From the NCBI RefSeq assembly GCF_034931405.1, contig NZ_JAYGHA010000014.1, forward strand, positions 62,001-126,000: DNA of 64,000 bases, read 5' to 3'. Each line of letters starts with the position of its first letter. Positions within the stretch are counted from its first letter, which is position 1. Origin of the DNA: RDYJ01 sp034931405 (GTDB taxonomy: Bacteria > Cyanobacteriota > Cyanobacteriia > Cyanobacteriales > Nostocaceae). Below the pieces are notes generated by a model. The model did not search any database and was not told the DNA's origin. It saw only the letters and a program-made list of their open reading frames with translations. Below, piece by piece: positions 9,414-19,700 of this stretch. Made by a program: the position numbers and the translations under genes.

Positions 9414-9502
9414 GGGACTGGGGATTGGGGACTGGGGACTGGGGACTGGGGAGATTAATCACCCAATTACCAATTACCAATTACCAATTACCAATTACCA
9501 AT
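9414..9502. repeat. Tandem 7-base repeats (GGGGACT, then ACCAATT)
   Basis: About six copies of GGGGACT/GGGGATT followed by about six copies of ACCAATT between two convergent genes, running slightly into the 3' end of the ABC ATPase gene. These short tandemly repeated repetitive sequences are a hallmark of heterocystous cyanobacteria. Confidence 0.9.
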
Positions 9503-10262
9503 CCTCCGATGCTTGATGTTCTGCTTTGATCAGGCTGGTTTTTAACTCCTCCCAGTTGATATCAGGGGCTGGGTGATTTGCCAGTATTTGACCTTGCTGG
9601 AGATGTAACAAACGGGTGCTAAATTCTTGAGCCAGGTCAAGTTGGTGGTTGATCATCAAAATAGCGGCTGTAGGGGCTTGAGAAGAGGGTTGAGTTAGTT
9701 GGGCGATGATATTCACCAAAAGGGAAGCTTGACCAGGGTCTAAGGCAGAAATAGGCTCATCTAGAAGTAAAATTTTGGGTTGGATGACTAAGGCACGTGC
9801 GATCGCTACTAATTGTCTTTGTCCGGCTGAAAGCTGTACTTCGGTACGTCCTAACCAATTTTCAGGAATTTGTAGTTGTTCTCTCCAATAACTGACTTTT
9901 TCCTGAATTTGCTGCTTCGGCCACTTTCGCAAAACTAAAGGATAAGCTATGGCTTCCCCAACTGTCATCCCCAACAGTTTAGTTTCTTGGTGTACTAATG
10001 TGACCTGTTGACGTAGTTGGATGATAGGAATTTGGTGATATTCCTGATTTTCCAGATAAATTTTACCACTAGTAGGTTCGGTTAAACGGTTGAGAAGTCG
10101 CAGGAGGGACGTTTTACCAGCACCAGAATGACCGATAATTGTGATGCGATCGCCACTAAAAACTTCAAAAGAAATATCCTGTAAAATTGGATATCCTGGT
10201 AAATTATTCCTTGCTTGACTTTTGAGCTTTGTAAAGAGATTAACTTGCTCTAATTTGAGCAT
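9495..10262 (-). CDS. ABC transporter ATP-binding protein (FetA/YbbL-like)
   Basis: 255 residues with Walker A GHSGAGKTS, Q-loop HQET, ABC signature LSAGQRQLVAIARAL, Walker B ILLLDEPISALD and H-loop INHQ. It couples ATP hydrolysis to transport by a membrane partner. The signature (LSAGQ rather than LSGGQ) and the early LTEPTSGKIYLENQ resemble the FetA/YbbL group linked to iron homeostasis, which is a weak assignment. No FetB-like permease is next to it; the next gene on this strand encodes a small membrane protein of a different kind. Start ATG at 10262. Confidence 0.82.
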   Translation of the reverse strand: MLKLEQVNLFTKLKSQARNNLPGYPILQDISFEVFSGDRITIIGHSGAGKTSLLRLLNRLTEPTSGKIYLENQEYHQIPIIQLRQQVTLVHQETKLLGMTVGEAIAYPLVLRKWPKQQIQEKVSYWREQLQIPENWLGRTEVQLSAGQRQLVAIARALVIQPKILLLDEPISALDPGQASLLVNIIAQLTQPSSQAPTAAILMINHQLDLAQEFSTRLLHLQQGQILANHPAPDINWEELKTSLIKAEHQASEDW

Positions 10263-10328
10263 GATGGGGTGATTGGTGATTGGTGACTTGTGATTGGGAA
10301 AAATTAACTAATGACTAATAACCAATGA

Positions 10329-10883
10329 CTAATGACTAATTGCAGTATTAATAGTCCAAGCATCTACTAATAACAATAACAGAGTACAACAAAATAAAAT
10401 TAGATACATCCAAGGTTGGGCTAAAGGACGGACATCGGTAGTATCAATGTCTGTTTTAGATTGTACAAAGTTTACTAAACGGTTAAAACCAGCAACACGC
10501 ATGGGTAATAAATATGCTTTTCCATCGTGACTGAGGAAATAATAAACTAAACCTCCTTGACCGGTGCTGCGAGGTTTTAAACTTTTAATATCATTCCACG
10601 ATAGACACCAACCTTTACGAAAGAAGGAAGGGACCCACACAGGATAAATAACTTTTATTTCCTGATCATTAACAATTACTCTTTCGGTTAATACTGCATA
10701 TAATCCCACAAAACCTATAGCAATTCCTACCCATAATAATATCGGTGGTGTTGGTGCTTTGGTGACTTCTGCTAAAAATGGTAGGGGAACTGTTAAGGCT
10801 ATATATAATGTCAATAATGTAATTCTAATCAGGGGAGCAAGATGAAAGGTAGTATTTGTATTATTGGGTAATTTGGTTGTCAT
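10329..10883 (-). CDS. Membrane protein of unknown function with PH-like core
   Basis: 184 residues. Two hydrophobic helices (about 18-65) precede a soluble part (about 66-150) with the order TERVIVNDQEIKVIYPVWVPSFFRKGWCLSWNDIKSLKPR, which is reminiscent of bacterial PH-like membrane proteins. A third helix (about 158-180) ends the protein. It lies 66 bases upstream of the ABC ATPase on the same strand, so co-transcription is possible. I cannot assign a function. Confidence 0.6.
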   Translation of the reverse strand: MTTKLPNNTNTTFHLAPLIRITLLTLYIALTVPLPFLAEVTKAPTPPILLWVGIAIGFVGLYAVLTERVIVNDQEIKVIYPVWVPSFFRKGWCLSWNDIKSLKPRSTGQGGLVYYFLSHDGKAYLLPMRVAGFNRLVNFVQSKTDIDTTDVRPLAQPWMYLILFCCTLLLLLVDAWTINTAISH

Positions 10884-10929
10884 TGTTCAATTTTCATAGT
10901 ATTTCTTTTTTATTATACAGTAGTTAGAA

Positions 10930-11512
10930 CTTCAGAATTTCAGGATTTCAGGATATTGATTTTTTCAGAAGTTCGATTTTTCAGAAGTTCAGATTTTCAG
11001 AAGTTCGATTTTTCAGAAGTTCGATTTTTCAGAAGTTCGGTTTTTCAGAAGTTCGGTTTTTCAGAAGTTCGGTTTTTCAGAAGTTCGATTTTTTGAAGGT
11101 GCAGTTTTTGGGAAGTTCGATTTTTCAGAAGTTCGGTTTTTCAGAAGTTCGGTTTTTCAGAAGTTCGATTTTTCAGAAGTTCGATTTTTTGAAGGTGCAG
11201 TTTTTGGGAAGTTCGGTTTTTGCAAAGTTGCGATTTTTTGGAAGTTGCGATTTTGGGAAGTTTAAATTTTCAGAAGTTGCGATTTTTGGAAGGTGCGGTT
11301 TTTGGGAAGTTCAAATTTTCGGAAGTTCGATTTTCGGAAGTTCGATTTTCGGAAGTTGGGATTTTTGCAAGGTGCAGTTTTTCAGAAGTTCGGTTTTTGG
11401 GAAGTTCGATTTTGAAGTTCGGTTTTTGGGAAGTTGCGATTTTCAGAAGTTCGATTTTTTGAAGGTGCAGTTTTTGGGAAGTTCAGATTTTCGGAAGTTC
11501 GATTTTTCGGGT
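10930..11512. repeat. Long 16-base tandem repeat (about 36 units)
   Basis: The unit is TTTTTCAGAAGTTCGA with variants such as TTTTTGGGAAGTTCGG, TTTTTTGAAGGTGCAG and TTTTCGGAAGTTCGA. It fills almost 600 bases between a minus-strand gene and the cysteine-synthase-like gene. Because 16 is not a multiple of three and the unit contains no stop in any plus frame, long open frames arise that encode a 16-residue repeat (for example FFRSSIFQKFDFSEVR). I regard these frames as by-products of the repeat, not as genes, but cannot exclude translation. Six ACCAATC heptamers follow at 11528-11571. Confidence 0.9.
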
Positions 11513-11633
11513 AAAAATTACTCTTACCCAATCACCAATCACCAATCACCAATCACCAATCACCAATCACCATTTCATCTTCATTTCATCTAAGGTTGAC
11601 ATATTGAGAGATGAACAGTATTTAGCTCCTGAA

Positions 11634-12728
11634 ATGCTTACATACTCTACAAAACCAACCCTAAGTAACAGCTTACCATCATCCCGGCTGTTTGCAAACG
11701 TGACCGAAGCATTGGGTAAAGTTCCCATTGTGCGGTTAAATAAAATCCATCCCCATTGTCAACATCATCATCTATATTTAAAACTAGAATCTTGTAACCC
11801 CGGTGGAAGTATTAAAGAAAAAAACGCTGCTTATCTGGTGAATGAAGCAGAAAAACAAGGTTTATTACTGCCTGGTGGTACAATTGTTGAGTCTAGCTCT
11901 GGTAACTTTGGTATTGGTTTAGCTATTGTCGGTGCAACTAAAGGTTATCGGGTAATGATTGTTATTGATGCAAAAACACCTGTAACTATGCGCCGAATGC
12001 TTACCGCTTATGGTGCAGAACTCGTTGAAGTGCCTTTAAGTGCTACCGATGCTCAAGGTTCAATGCAGGTAGCAAGAATGACTAAAGCTCAGGAATTAGC
12101 TGCAAATATACTCGGCGCTTGGTATCCCTGCCAACATAAAAATCCTCTTAATACTGATGCTCATGAAATCTGGACAGCGCGGGAAATTGTTGACGCTTTT
12201 GGGGGTGCGCCTGATGCTATAGTTATAGGTGTGAGTACAGCTGGTCAATTAGGGGGTATTAGTCGCTACTTTAAAACATATTATCCCCAAACCAGAATTA
12301 TTGGTGTTGATGTGGCTGGATCGGCTATTTTTGGTACTCCCAGACACCCCTATAAGATGACTGGACTGGGTTTGTCCTTCGTTCCCCCCAATTTTGACCC
12401 CCAGGTGTTAGACGCTGCTTATAGCGTCAATGATGCTTTGGCTTTTTCCGTTTGTCATGCTTTGGCTAAATATGAGGGTATGCTTTTAGGCGCTTCTACG
12501 GGGGCGATTGTGGCCGCTGCTTTAGCTGATACCCAAAGATTTTCTCAACCACAAACTATGTTGTTACTAAATCCTGATCGGGGCGATCGCTATCTAGAAA
12601 CAGTTTACAATACTGATTGGTTAAGTGTAAATAAGATCAATATTTTGCAACGTGACGATCTGGTAACAGCTATTTCTCGACTTTATCCTGTACTTGTGGA
12701 TCTTGTTAGATCGCAGGTCGGTTTTTAA
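11634..12728 (+). CDS. Cysteine synthase family PLP enzyme (SbnA-like)
   Basis: Fold-type II PLP enzyme. The lysine that binds PLP lies in SCNPGGSIKEKNAAYL, the phosphate and substrate loop is VESSSGNFGIGLA, and GASTGAIVAAAL is the C-terminal phosphate loop. Compared with standard O-acetylserine sulfhydrylase (SVKDR) the lysine loop reads SIKEK. The long N-terminal extension and the C-terminal RDDLVTAISRL tail are also unlike CysK; the pattern is closer to SbnA, which makes a 2,3-diaminopropionate precursor. I start at ATG 11634; a TTG at 11604 is in frame but less likely. The transporter gene 53 bases downstream may export the product (inference). Substrate is not determined by the sequence. 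Confidence 0.78.
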   Translation: MLTYSTKPTLSNSLPSSRLFANVTEALGKVPIVRLNKIHPHCQHHHLYLKLESCNPGGSIKEKNAAYLVNEAEKQGLLLPGGTIVESSSGNFGIGLAIVGATKGYRVMIVIDAKTPVTMRRMLTAYGAELVEVPLSATDAQGSMQVARMTKAQELAANILGAWYPCQHKNPLNTDAHEIWTAREIVDAFGGAPDAIVIGVSTAGQLGGISRYFKTYYPQTRIIGVDVAGSAIFGTPRHPYKMTGLGLSFVPPNFDPQVLDAAYSVNDALAFSVCHALAKYEGMLLGASTGAIVAAALADTQRFSQPQTMLLLNPDRGDRYLETVYNTDWLSVNKINILQRDDLVTAISRLYPVLVDLVRSQVGF

Positions 12729-12781
12729 CAGTAAAGTATTTTTTTCTCACGCAGAGGCGCAGAGGCGCAGAGAGTAAGAGG

Positions 12782-14086
12782 ATGAAGTTGGAAGAATATA
12801 CATCTAAAAATGTGAGTTTGGGGACTTTATGGCGGGAATTTTTGCCTTTATCCCTGAGTGATGTGACTATGGCCTGTGGTGATCCGATGATGACTACTAC
12901 TTTAGCTTATCTTCCTGATGCTCAGGTTAATATAGCGGCTATAGGTGTAGCTAAGTCTTTAGCAATCTTTTTTGAAAGTCCTATTATTATGATCCTGCAC
13001 GCTGCCAATGCTTTGGCAGGTTCACAAAAATCTAGGGAAGCATTATGGCGTTTTACTTTGCTTGCAGGTGGAGGTCTAAGTTTTTTATTAGGTTTGTTGG
13101 GGATACCTATCATATTTAATTCTGTTGGTGTGAGTTTGTTGGGTATTCCTTCGGCAATGTTAGCTACAGTCAGTCAAGTATTATTAATAGCTTGTGGTTG
13201 GCCGTTTGCGATCGCATGGCGGCGTTATTTCCAAGGTTTATTAATTTACCACGGTAAACCCCGTGCATTAGCTATAGCTAGTATTTTCAGGCTTTTAACA
13301 TTGGCGTTAGTTTTAGCAAGTGGTTTTTTTATACAAATAGCTGGGGGTGTATTAGCAGGAATAGCTCTGATTAGTGGGGTGATAGTTGAAGCAGTGGCTG
13401 TAACATTTTTTGCTTATCGCAGTGGAGCAACCATACCCCCAGAAACAGAAACTAAACCCGGTTTACCCCAAAACTTACCCCAGGTATGGAAATTTTATTT
13501 CCCCCTCGCAAATACAATGATGGTAGTTTGGGGAGGGAGAGCGATATTAATTAGTATTCTTGCCCGCGCTCAAGATGCTACAATTGCCATTGCTGCTTGG
13601 TCTGCTGCGTGGGGTTTGGTATTAGTAATTGCCAATTCTACCCGCATGGTACAACAAATGGTGATTAAATATCGCCATCAAGTGAGCGATCGCCAACTTT
13701 TGACTTTTGCTATGAGTGTGGGTGCAGTTTGTTCCACATTATTATTATTGATGAGTGTAACACCTGTAGGCGATCGCATAGTTCAAAGTTTTATCGGTAA
13801 TGATCTTACCCTTGCAAATAGCATCAAACCTGTACTTTTAATATGTGCCATTGTACCATTATTTGTCGCCTTGCAAAATGCAACTCAAGGTTTTTTAGTC
13901 AGTGAAAATCGCACAGGTCATGTTAATATATCCACATGGTTAGGAACAGGAACTTTATTAATAATTGCCAGTTTTGCTATTAATAAAGGTATGAATGGAG
14001 CAATAGCCGCTGCCATAGCTATGATAGCATCAATGATAGTGGAAATTACTTGTTTACTGTGGAAAAGAGTGGTAAAGACAGCGTAA
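12782..14086 (+). CDS. MOP-superfamily (MATE/ANKH-like) membrane transporter
   Basis: 434 residues with about 12 hydrophobic segments and two visibly related halves: WREFLPLSLSDVTMACGDPMM near the start and VWKFYFPLANTMMVVWGGRAIL near residue 237. This two-times-six arrangement fits the multidrug/oligosaccharide/polysaccharide (MOP) superfamily; it lacks clear NorM-type signatures and looks more like the ANKH-type branch. The TAAGAGG directly before ATG 12782 is a tight ribosome site. It follows the cysteine-synthase-like enzyme on the same strand and may export a small amino-acid-derived product. Its last 41 bases overlap the end of the convergent kinase gene. Confidence 0.7.
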   Translation: MKLEEYTSKNVSLGTLWREFLPLSLSDVTMACGDPMMTTTLAYLPDAQVNIAAIGVAKSLAIFFESPIIMILHAANALAGSQKSREALWRFTLLAGGGLSFLLGLLGIPIIFNSVGVSLLGIPSAMLATVSQVLLIACGWPFAIAWRRYFQGLLIYHGKPRALAIASIFRLLTLALVLASGFFIQIAGGVLAGIALISGVIVEAVAVTFFAYRSGATIPPETETKPGLPQNLPQVWKFYFPLANTMMVVWGGRAILISILARAQDATIAIAAWSAAWGLVLVIANSTRMVQQMVIKYRHQVSDRQLLTFAMSVGAVCSTLLLLMSVTPVGDRIVQSFIGNDLTLANSIKPVLLICAIVPLFVALQNATQGFLVSENRTGHVNISTWLGTGTLLIIASFAINKGMNGAIAAAIAMIASMIVEITCLLWKRVVKTA

Positions 14087-15377
14087 AGTTAGAACCATGA
14101 TCAACCTGACTTTCTACTTCTAATTTACCTTTGTGAGTTTGGGTAATGGCCAAAGCAATAGCTAAACCCAAACCCGATCCACCAGTATTTCGAGAACGAT
14201 CAGCATTGACACGATAAAAGCGATCAAAAATGTGAGGAATATCAGCAGCAGGAATACCAATTCCTGTATCTTTAACAGTAATCATAGCATAATTATTATT
14301 AGCTGATAAATTAATCTTCACTTCCCCACCAGCAGGAGTGTATTTAATTCCATTACTGACCAAATTTAACAATAAGCGATAAATTTGACCTTCATTACCT
14401 TGAATATAAAAATTAGCATCTTCAGAAATATGACTAGATAATAAAACCTCAGCATCCATCGCTAAAGGTAATAATTCTTCCTCTACATCTGCAAACATAT
14501 CATTTAAACAAATTTGTTGTAAATTTATATCTAATTTTGCTGTTTGTAAACCACTTTCTAACCTAGATAATAATAACAAATCTTGAGTTAAACAACTTAA
14601 TCTTTTTACCTGTCGTTGTAGAGCGTGTTTACTTTCCTGGGGAATAGAATTTGTGTCTATAATAGTTTGTAGAGAAGCAATAGGAGTGCGTAACTCATGA
14701 GCAGCATCACCCGTAAATTGTTGTAATTGTTGATATGATTTTTCAATAGGAAGCATAGCTAAACCAGCTAACCACCAACCCGCACCACCAATAATAAACA
14801 TAGAAAAAGGAACACCCAAAATTAACAATAAATGCAAACCATTCATATAATGATTTAATCGTTGCACCGATCTTCCCACTTGTAAATAACCCCATAATTG
14901 ATTATCATGAATAATTAAAGGCATTAAATGTAAATGATATAACTCACCCTGACGATTTGTGATATCATAAGAATAATTCAGATCAAAATTATCAGGAAAC
15001 TGATCGGGAGAATTATAAAAACCAGCAATAGATTCACCCTTTAAATTCAATAATCTCACATAATGACCATCTAACAAAAGACCCATCACCGCAGATTCAG
15101 ATTTAAAAATAGGACAAGATTGTTTTTGAAAACAAATTTCCGGTAAAGAATTACTAATATTAACAGGTAAAACACCAGGAGTTTTCAAACGTGGTTTTAA
15201 CTTATCTTCAAAAATTCTTCCAAAAACCTCCAACTCACGATCAATAGTCCGAGTAAAAGCTTTAACCATCACCATATGAGCGAGATAACCACATATTAAT
15301 AAAGTCGCACCCATCACCCCTGCATAAGTAATAGCTAACTTAAACCGAGAATAATGAAACAGAGAATTATGATTCAT
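14046..15377 (-). CDS. rppB: Sensor histidine kinase RppB
   Basis: 443 residues. One helix (about 15-37) and a second (182-208) frame a periplasmic sensor domain of about 145 residues that holds a CFQKQSC cysteine pair (82/88). The HisKA box is FTGDAAHELRTPIAS with H227. The ATPase has N-box LLNLVSNGIKYTPAGG, G1 VKDTGIGIP, F-box FDRFYR and G2 GGSGLGLAIA, all intact. There is no long HAMP domain. The partner regulator RppA is encoded 104 bases upstream on the same strand. In Synechocystis, RppA/RppB (NrsR/NrsS) relatives sense redox state or nickel; the signal here is not known. Confidence 0.85.
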   Translation of the reverse strand: MNHNSLFHYSRFKLAITYAGVMGATLLICGYLAHMVMVKAFTRTIDRELEVFGRIFEDKLKPRLKTPGVLPVNISNSLPEICFQKQSCPIFKSESAVMGLLLDGHYVRLLNLKGESIAGFYNSPDQFPDNFDLNYSYDITNRQGELYHLHLMPLIIHDNQLWGYLQVGRSVQRLNHYMNGLHLLLILGVPFSMFIIGGAGWWLAGLAMLPIEKSYQQLQQFTGDAAHELRTPIASLQTIIDTNSIPQESKHALQRQVKRLSCLTQDLLLLSRLESGLQTAKLDINLQQICLNDMFADVEEELLPLAMDAEVLLSSHISEDANFYIQGNEGQIYRLLLNLVSNGIKYTPAGGEVKINLSANNNYAMITVKDTGIGIPAADIPHIFDRFYRVNADRSRNTGGSGLGLAIALAITQTHKGKLEVESQVDHGSNFTLSLPLFSTVNK

Positions 15378-15481
15378 AAAAAAATCGAAATTATGAATCT
15401 ATCATATCCAAAAAATATCTAAAACAATCAATTCTCTGCGTCCTCTGCGTCTCTGCGGTTCGTTTAAAAAATTATCAATTA

Positions 15482-16174
15482 TCAATTACCAATTATCAAT
15501 TTATAACCAAACCCCCGAATAGTTTCAATAACATTACAAAAACCACATTCAGACAACTTACGTCTTAACAACCGCACCTGAGCAGCAACAACATTGCTAA
15601 CATTATCACTTGCAAAATCCCAAAGTCGAGCGCGAATTTGATCATGAGTTAAAACTTGTTGATGATGCTGCATCAAATATTCTAAAAGTTGAAATTCCTT
15701 AGCAGTCAGAACAACAGATAAATAACTGTTAGCGGATAAATTCACCACCAAAAAATTACCATAATCTAACATTAAATCACCCACTTGTAACTGTGGAGGT
15801 TGAAAATTAGGAATCCTGCGTTGTAAAGCTCTCACTCTTGCTAATAATTCCTCCATCCCAAAAGGTTTAACCAAATAATCATCAGCACCCGCATCCAAAC
15901 CAGTAACCCGATCAATCATACTATCTCTAGCAGTTAAAATCATCACAGGTAAAGGATTTTTTTGTTGTCTTAACCTTTGACAAATTTCCAAACCTGATAA
16001 CTGTGGTAACATCCAATCTAAAATAGCAATTTCATATCTTTGGGGTATTGTTTGCAAATATTCCCAAGCAGTAGCTCCATCTTCCACCCAATCTACAATA
16101 TAATCACGCTTAGTAAGAGCATGATGAATACTACTACCTAAATCTTTTTCATCTTCAACTAATAACAAACGCAT
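15482..16174 (-). CDS. rppA: Response regulator RppA (OmpR family)
   Basis: 230 residues, full OmpR-type length. Receiver: acidic pair in LLVEDEKDLG, phospho-acceptor D53 in AILDWMLPQLSG, T81 and K103 (LVKPFG). DNA-binding domain: LTAKEFQLLEYLMQHHQQVLTHDQIRARLWDF...VAAQVRLLRRKLSE...IETIRGFGYKL. The opening MRLLLVEDEKDLGSSI and DWV(E)DGATAWEYL are close to RppA of other cyanobacteria. It forms a unit with rppB downstream and the DUF4079 membrane protein upstream (24-base gap), so the three are likely one operon. Confidence 0.87.
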   Translation of the reverse strand: MRLLLVEDEKDLGSSIHHALTKRDYIVDWVEDGATAWEYLQTIPQRYEIAILDWMLPQLSGLEICQRLRQQKNPLPVMILTARDSMIDRVTGLDAGADDYLVKPFGMEELLARVRALQRRIPNFQPPQLQVGDLMLDYGNFLVVNLSANSYLSVVLTAKEFQLLEYLMQHHQQVLTHDQIRARLWDFASDNVSNVVAAQVRLLRRKLSECGFCNVIETIRGFGYKLIIGN

Positions 16175-16198
16175 AATTAAAAAATACCTATTACCAAA

Positions 16199-16660
16199 CT
16201 ATGGTAAATACTTTTGTACAACAGTCCAACCAGTCAAAGAAACCCATGTAAATCCAAAAAATAAAATCATATTTAAGGTAATATGTAAAGGTCTAGCCCA
16301 TAACTTATCAGCACTGATTTGAGTGGCGCTAAAAGCAGATATTAAAACCAAAATCACAACCGTTAAACCAGCAAATAAATGTGAAGAATGACCCAAAGAA
16401 CCAAAATGTCCTAAAGTACCAACAATACCAACAGCTAAAAGTAGCAAAACTAGACTAACCATAGTGATACCAATAGCATAATGAAATTTTTTAACAATAT
16501 TATTTACCCTTGGTAAAACAACACCGATGGGAGAACGTCCTGTATTTCTCACTTGCCATAACCAGAAACCTGTCATACCTAAAAAAGTATAAGCCAAAAT
16601 TGACAAACCCATAGACCAGGCGGCAATTTTCCATAACCATAAAAAAGAAGGTAGGTGCAT
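16199..16660 (-). CDS. DUF4079 membrane protein
   Basis: From ATG 16660 the protein has 153 residues; a TTG nine codons upstream would add a hydrophobic extension but is less likely. Four hydrophobic helices are visible, with several histidines near helix ends (KKFHYAIGI, GHFGSLGHSSHLFAG and RPLHITLNM). This is the DUF4079 pattern, reminiscent of cytochrome b561-like proteins, so heme binding is conceivable (inference). It precedes rppA-rppB on the same strand and may take part in redox signalling with them. Confidence 0.8.
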   Translation of the reverse strand: MHLPSFLWLWKIAAWSMGLSILAYTFLGMTGFWLWQVRNTGRSPIGVVLPRVNNIVKKFHYAIGITMVSLVLLLLAVGIVGTLGHFGSLGHSSHLFAGLTVVILVLISAFSATQISADKLWARPLHITLNMILFFGFTWVSLTGWTVVQKYLP

Positions 16661-16775
16661 AATAAAAAATCCAAATGAAAAAGTCAAAATTAAAAAGGAG
16701 TGCTGTAGAAAGTAGAAAGTAGACGTAGGATAAAGAATTAATTTTTACCCATGCTTCCTGCTCCCTGATTTCCTC

Positions 16776-19700
16776 CTAAACTGAGAATATCACAGACTGA
16801 TTGCGACCTCTTTGTTTAGCACCATATAGGGCTTGATCTGCTTGGGAAATCAAAGTACATATTGATAATTCAGCAGTAGGTATAATAGTAGAAATGCCAA
16901 GACTAATGGTGATAGTATCATTCACCAGAGATTCTTGGTGAGGAATGGCTAAATTTTTGATAGCAGCGTGAATTTTATCAGCTACAGCGATCGCTCCCTT
17001 AACATCAGTATTAGATAAAATCACCACAAACTCTTCTCCACCATAACGAGCTACCAGATGGGTATGACGACAAGTCACTTCTTGTACAGCTTGAGCAATT
17101 TTAAATAGGCATTCATCCCCTAATAGATGTCCATAGAAATCGTTATATCGTTTAAAATAATCAACATCAAATAACAGTAAAGATAAAGGTTTTTGTTCTC
17201 TGTATAGTCTTTGCCATTCTTCTTCTAAACGATGATCAAAACAACGACGATTAGCAATTTGTGTTAACCCGTCAGTATTTACTAGCTTTTCTAATTCTTG
17301 GTTTGCTTTTCTCAAGTTTGCTTCTGCTTCCTGCAAAGCTAACTCTACTTGTTTACGGTTGCTGATATTCGTAACCCTGACCAAATCAATAACTTGACCT
17401 GCTATATTAATGCGTTTTACCGCCAAATTGCCCCAGAAATTATTGCCTTTTTTAGTAAAATATTCTACTTCTCGACTCCAAAAACCTAACTTAGCTACAT
17501 CATCAGCAATCATTTCAATTTCATTATCGCTAAATCGCTGTTTTTGGAAATCCTGTCCATCAGTACCAATCAATTCTTTTTTATTGGCAACTTCAAACAT
17601 TTCCACAGCGCGACGATTACAATCAATAATTAACGGATTGGCAACATCAACCAGAAAAATGGCATCGGTAGATTCGTTATAAATAGCTTCTCGAAAATCT
17701 CGACTTTTCCTAAGTTCTACTTCTGCTTGTTTGCGATCAGTTATATCTTGAGATGTTCCTAAAGTTTGTCTAACACTTCCATCCGCAGTTCTAGAAAACA
17801 CCATATCTCGACTATAAAGCCAACGCCATTGACCTTGAGCATCCTTAACGCGGTACTCTATTTCCACACACTCATAATCTTGTAGACTATAAAGCTCTTG
17901 CATTTTCTGATAGACCAAATTCAGATCATCAGGATGACAGATAGTAGGATACAAGTTAGCTCCCATTTCCTGAACAGCTTCAGCCGAATAGCCTAATATT
18001 TTGGCAACACAACGATTCATGTAAACATTACGCTGTTCTATATGGTCGTAAATATAAAGTAGGTTTGGCGTTAGTTCTGTAATCCTTTCAATAAAATGTT
18101 GACTCTTTAACAGTTGTTTTTCAGCTTGTTTTCGTAATCTAAGCTCATCGGACAAAACACTAACATCTCTCATCACGCCAATCACACAATCTTGCTCATC
18201 CAAAAATTCCATCCTAGCGGAGATGAGAACGGTCTTAATTTGTTGGGAAAAAGTGCGAATCTCAACTTTAAAATTCAGGAGAATTCTTTCATTAACTAGC
18301 GTTTGTCTGAAGTAGTGCAAATCCTCTATATTTTTCCATAATCCTAATTCCACACAGGTTTTACCAATGATATTTTCTGGGGTATCTCCCCAAAACTGGC
18401 AGAAACTTTCATTGACATTCAAACACTTGCCTTCTCCTAATGTAGCAATCCAAACAGGGTCAGGAGTAGTATTAAAAATGGTCAAAAATTTGGTTTCTGA
18501 TTCCTGAAAGGTTCTTTTAACTTGAGCAGACATCTGATTAAAGGAAGTTGCTAAAACCTTTAATTCAGCAATTTTGATATCTTCAGATAAAGGTTCTTCC
18601 CATTTACCTTGTGCTAAACTTTGACTAGCTTGGCTCAATCGCAAAATCGGTTTAGCTATCCAGTGTGCAGTGAGGCTACCTGTACCAATGGTAATGATTA
18701 AAGCTAAACTACAAAGTAAGATGGTTCTGTTGCCATTAGCTTGAATTTTTGACATAAATTCCGTTTCGGGAATTACTGTCACTACCAGCCAATTTAAGCC
18801 GTAATTGTCACGGTAAGGCGTGACTCTCACAAAGGGTTTTTGCTCTAAAGTCGGGCGGAAACTTTGAGGATTAGAAATGGCTGGCAAACTGCCAAAACGT
18901 TTTATTAAATCCTGTGTTACTTCACGGATTACAGGTTCACGACTATTTAAGGCTTTGACTCGTTGGGCTTTACCATTGATGATGGGGGCTGGAGATTCAT
19001 CCCCAGAACTAGCCACAATTAGCCCTGATTGCTCGATGATGAAAATATGACCTGATCTGCCACTACGTAATGTTTTCAGAAATTGACTGATTTGATTCAG
19101 TTCTAAATCTATACTCAGTACACCAAGCAATTTTTTCTGTTTGTCATAGACAGGAGTGCTGGCGGAAATACTAATACGATTAGGTAAGCCACCCCAAGTG
19201 TAAATGGAACTCCAGATCGGCTTACCAGCTTTAACTGCTTCTAAATACCAGGCAAAATCAACAAATTGGGGGTTTTTCAAGGTAGATACTAAAGAAACCC
19301 GATTACCCTGATTATCTACTGAGTAAAAGCGGAATTTGCTTTGATCCGATTTGGGAATTTCTGCAATGTCTATGCTCTTATTACCCAGCCCATAACCAGC
19401 ACCAATAAATCCTCCCTCTTGACTACCAAAGTTAATGTAGGCAAAATTAAGCGATCGCACCTGACGATAAAAATATTTTCCCAGAGCATTAAAATCATTT
19501 AAGTCCAAGATTCCCGACTCAAAAGCATCTACATTTATGCGGTTGATTTCCTGGGCTTTCCCTAAATAACTATCTAGATGTTGATCAATGCTATCGCCCA
19601 CCTCTATGATTAATTGATCTGCCATCTCCTCTACAGCCTCCTGTCCGCTACGGTAGGACAAATAGCCGACCAGTGTTACAACTCCCACTATTTGCAAAAC

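Noticed and set aside
11093..11593. A 166-residue open frame with 16-residue repeats
   Set aside because: It starts at TTG within a tandem DNA repeat that is open in all plus frames; no ribosome site or composition typical of a gene. Kept as a repeat.
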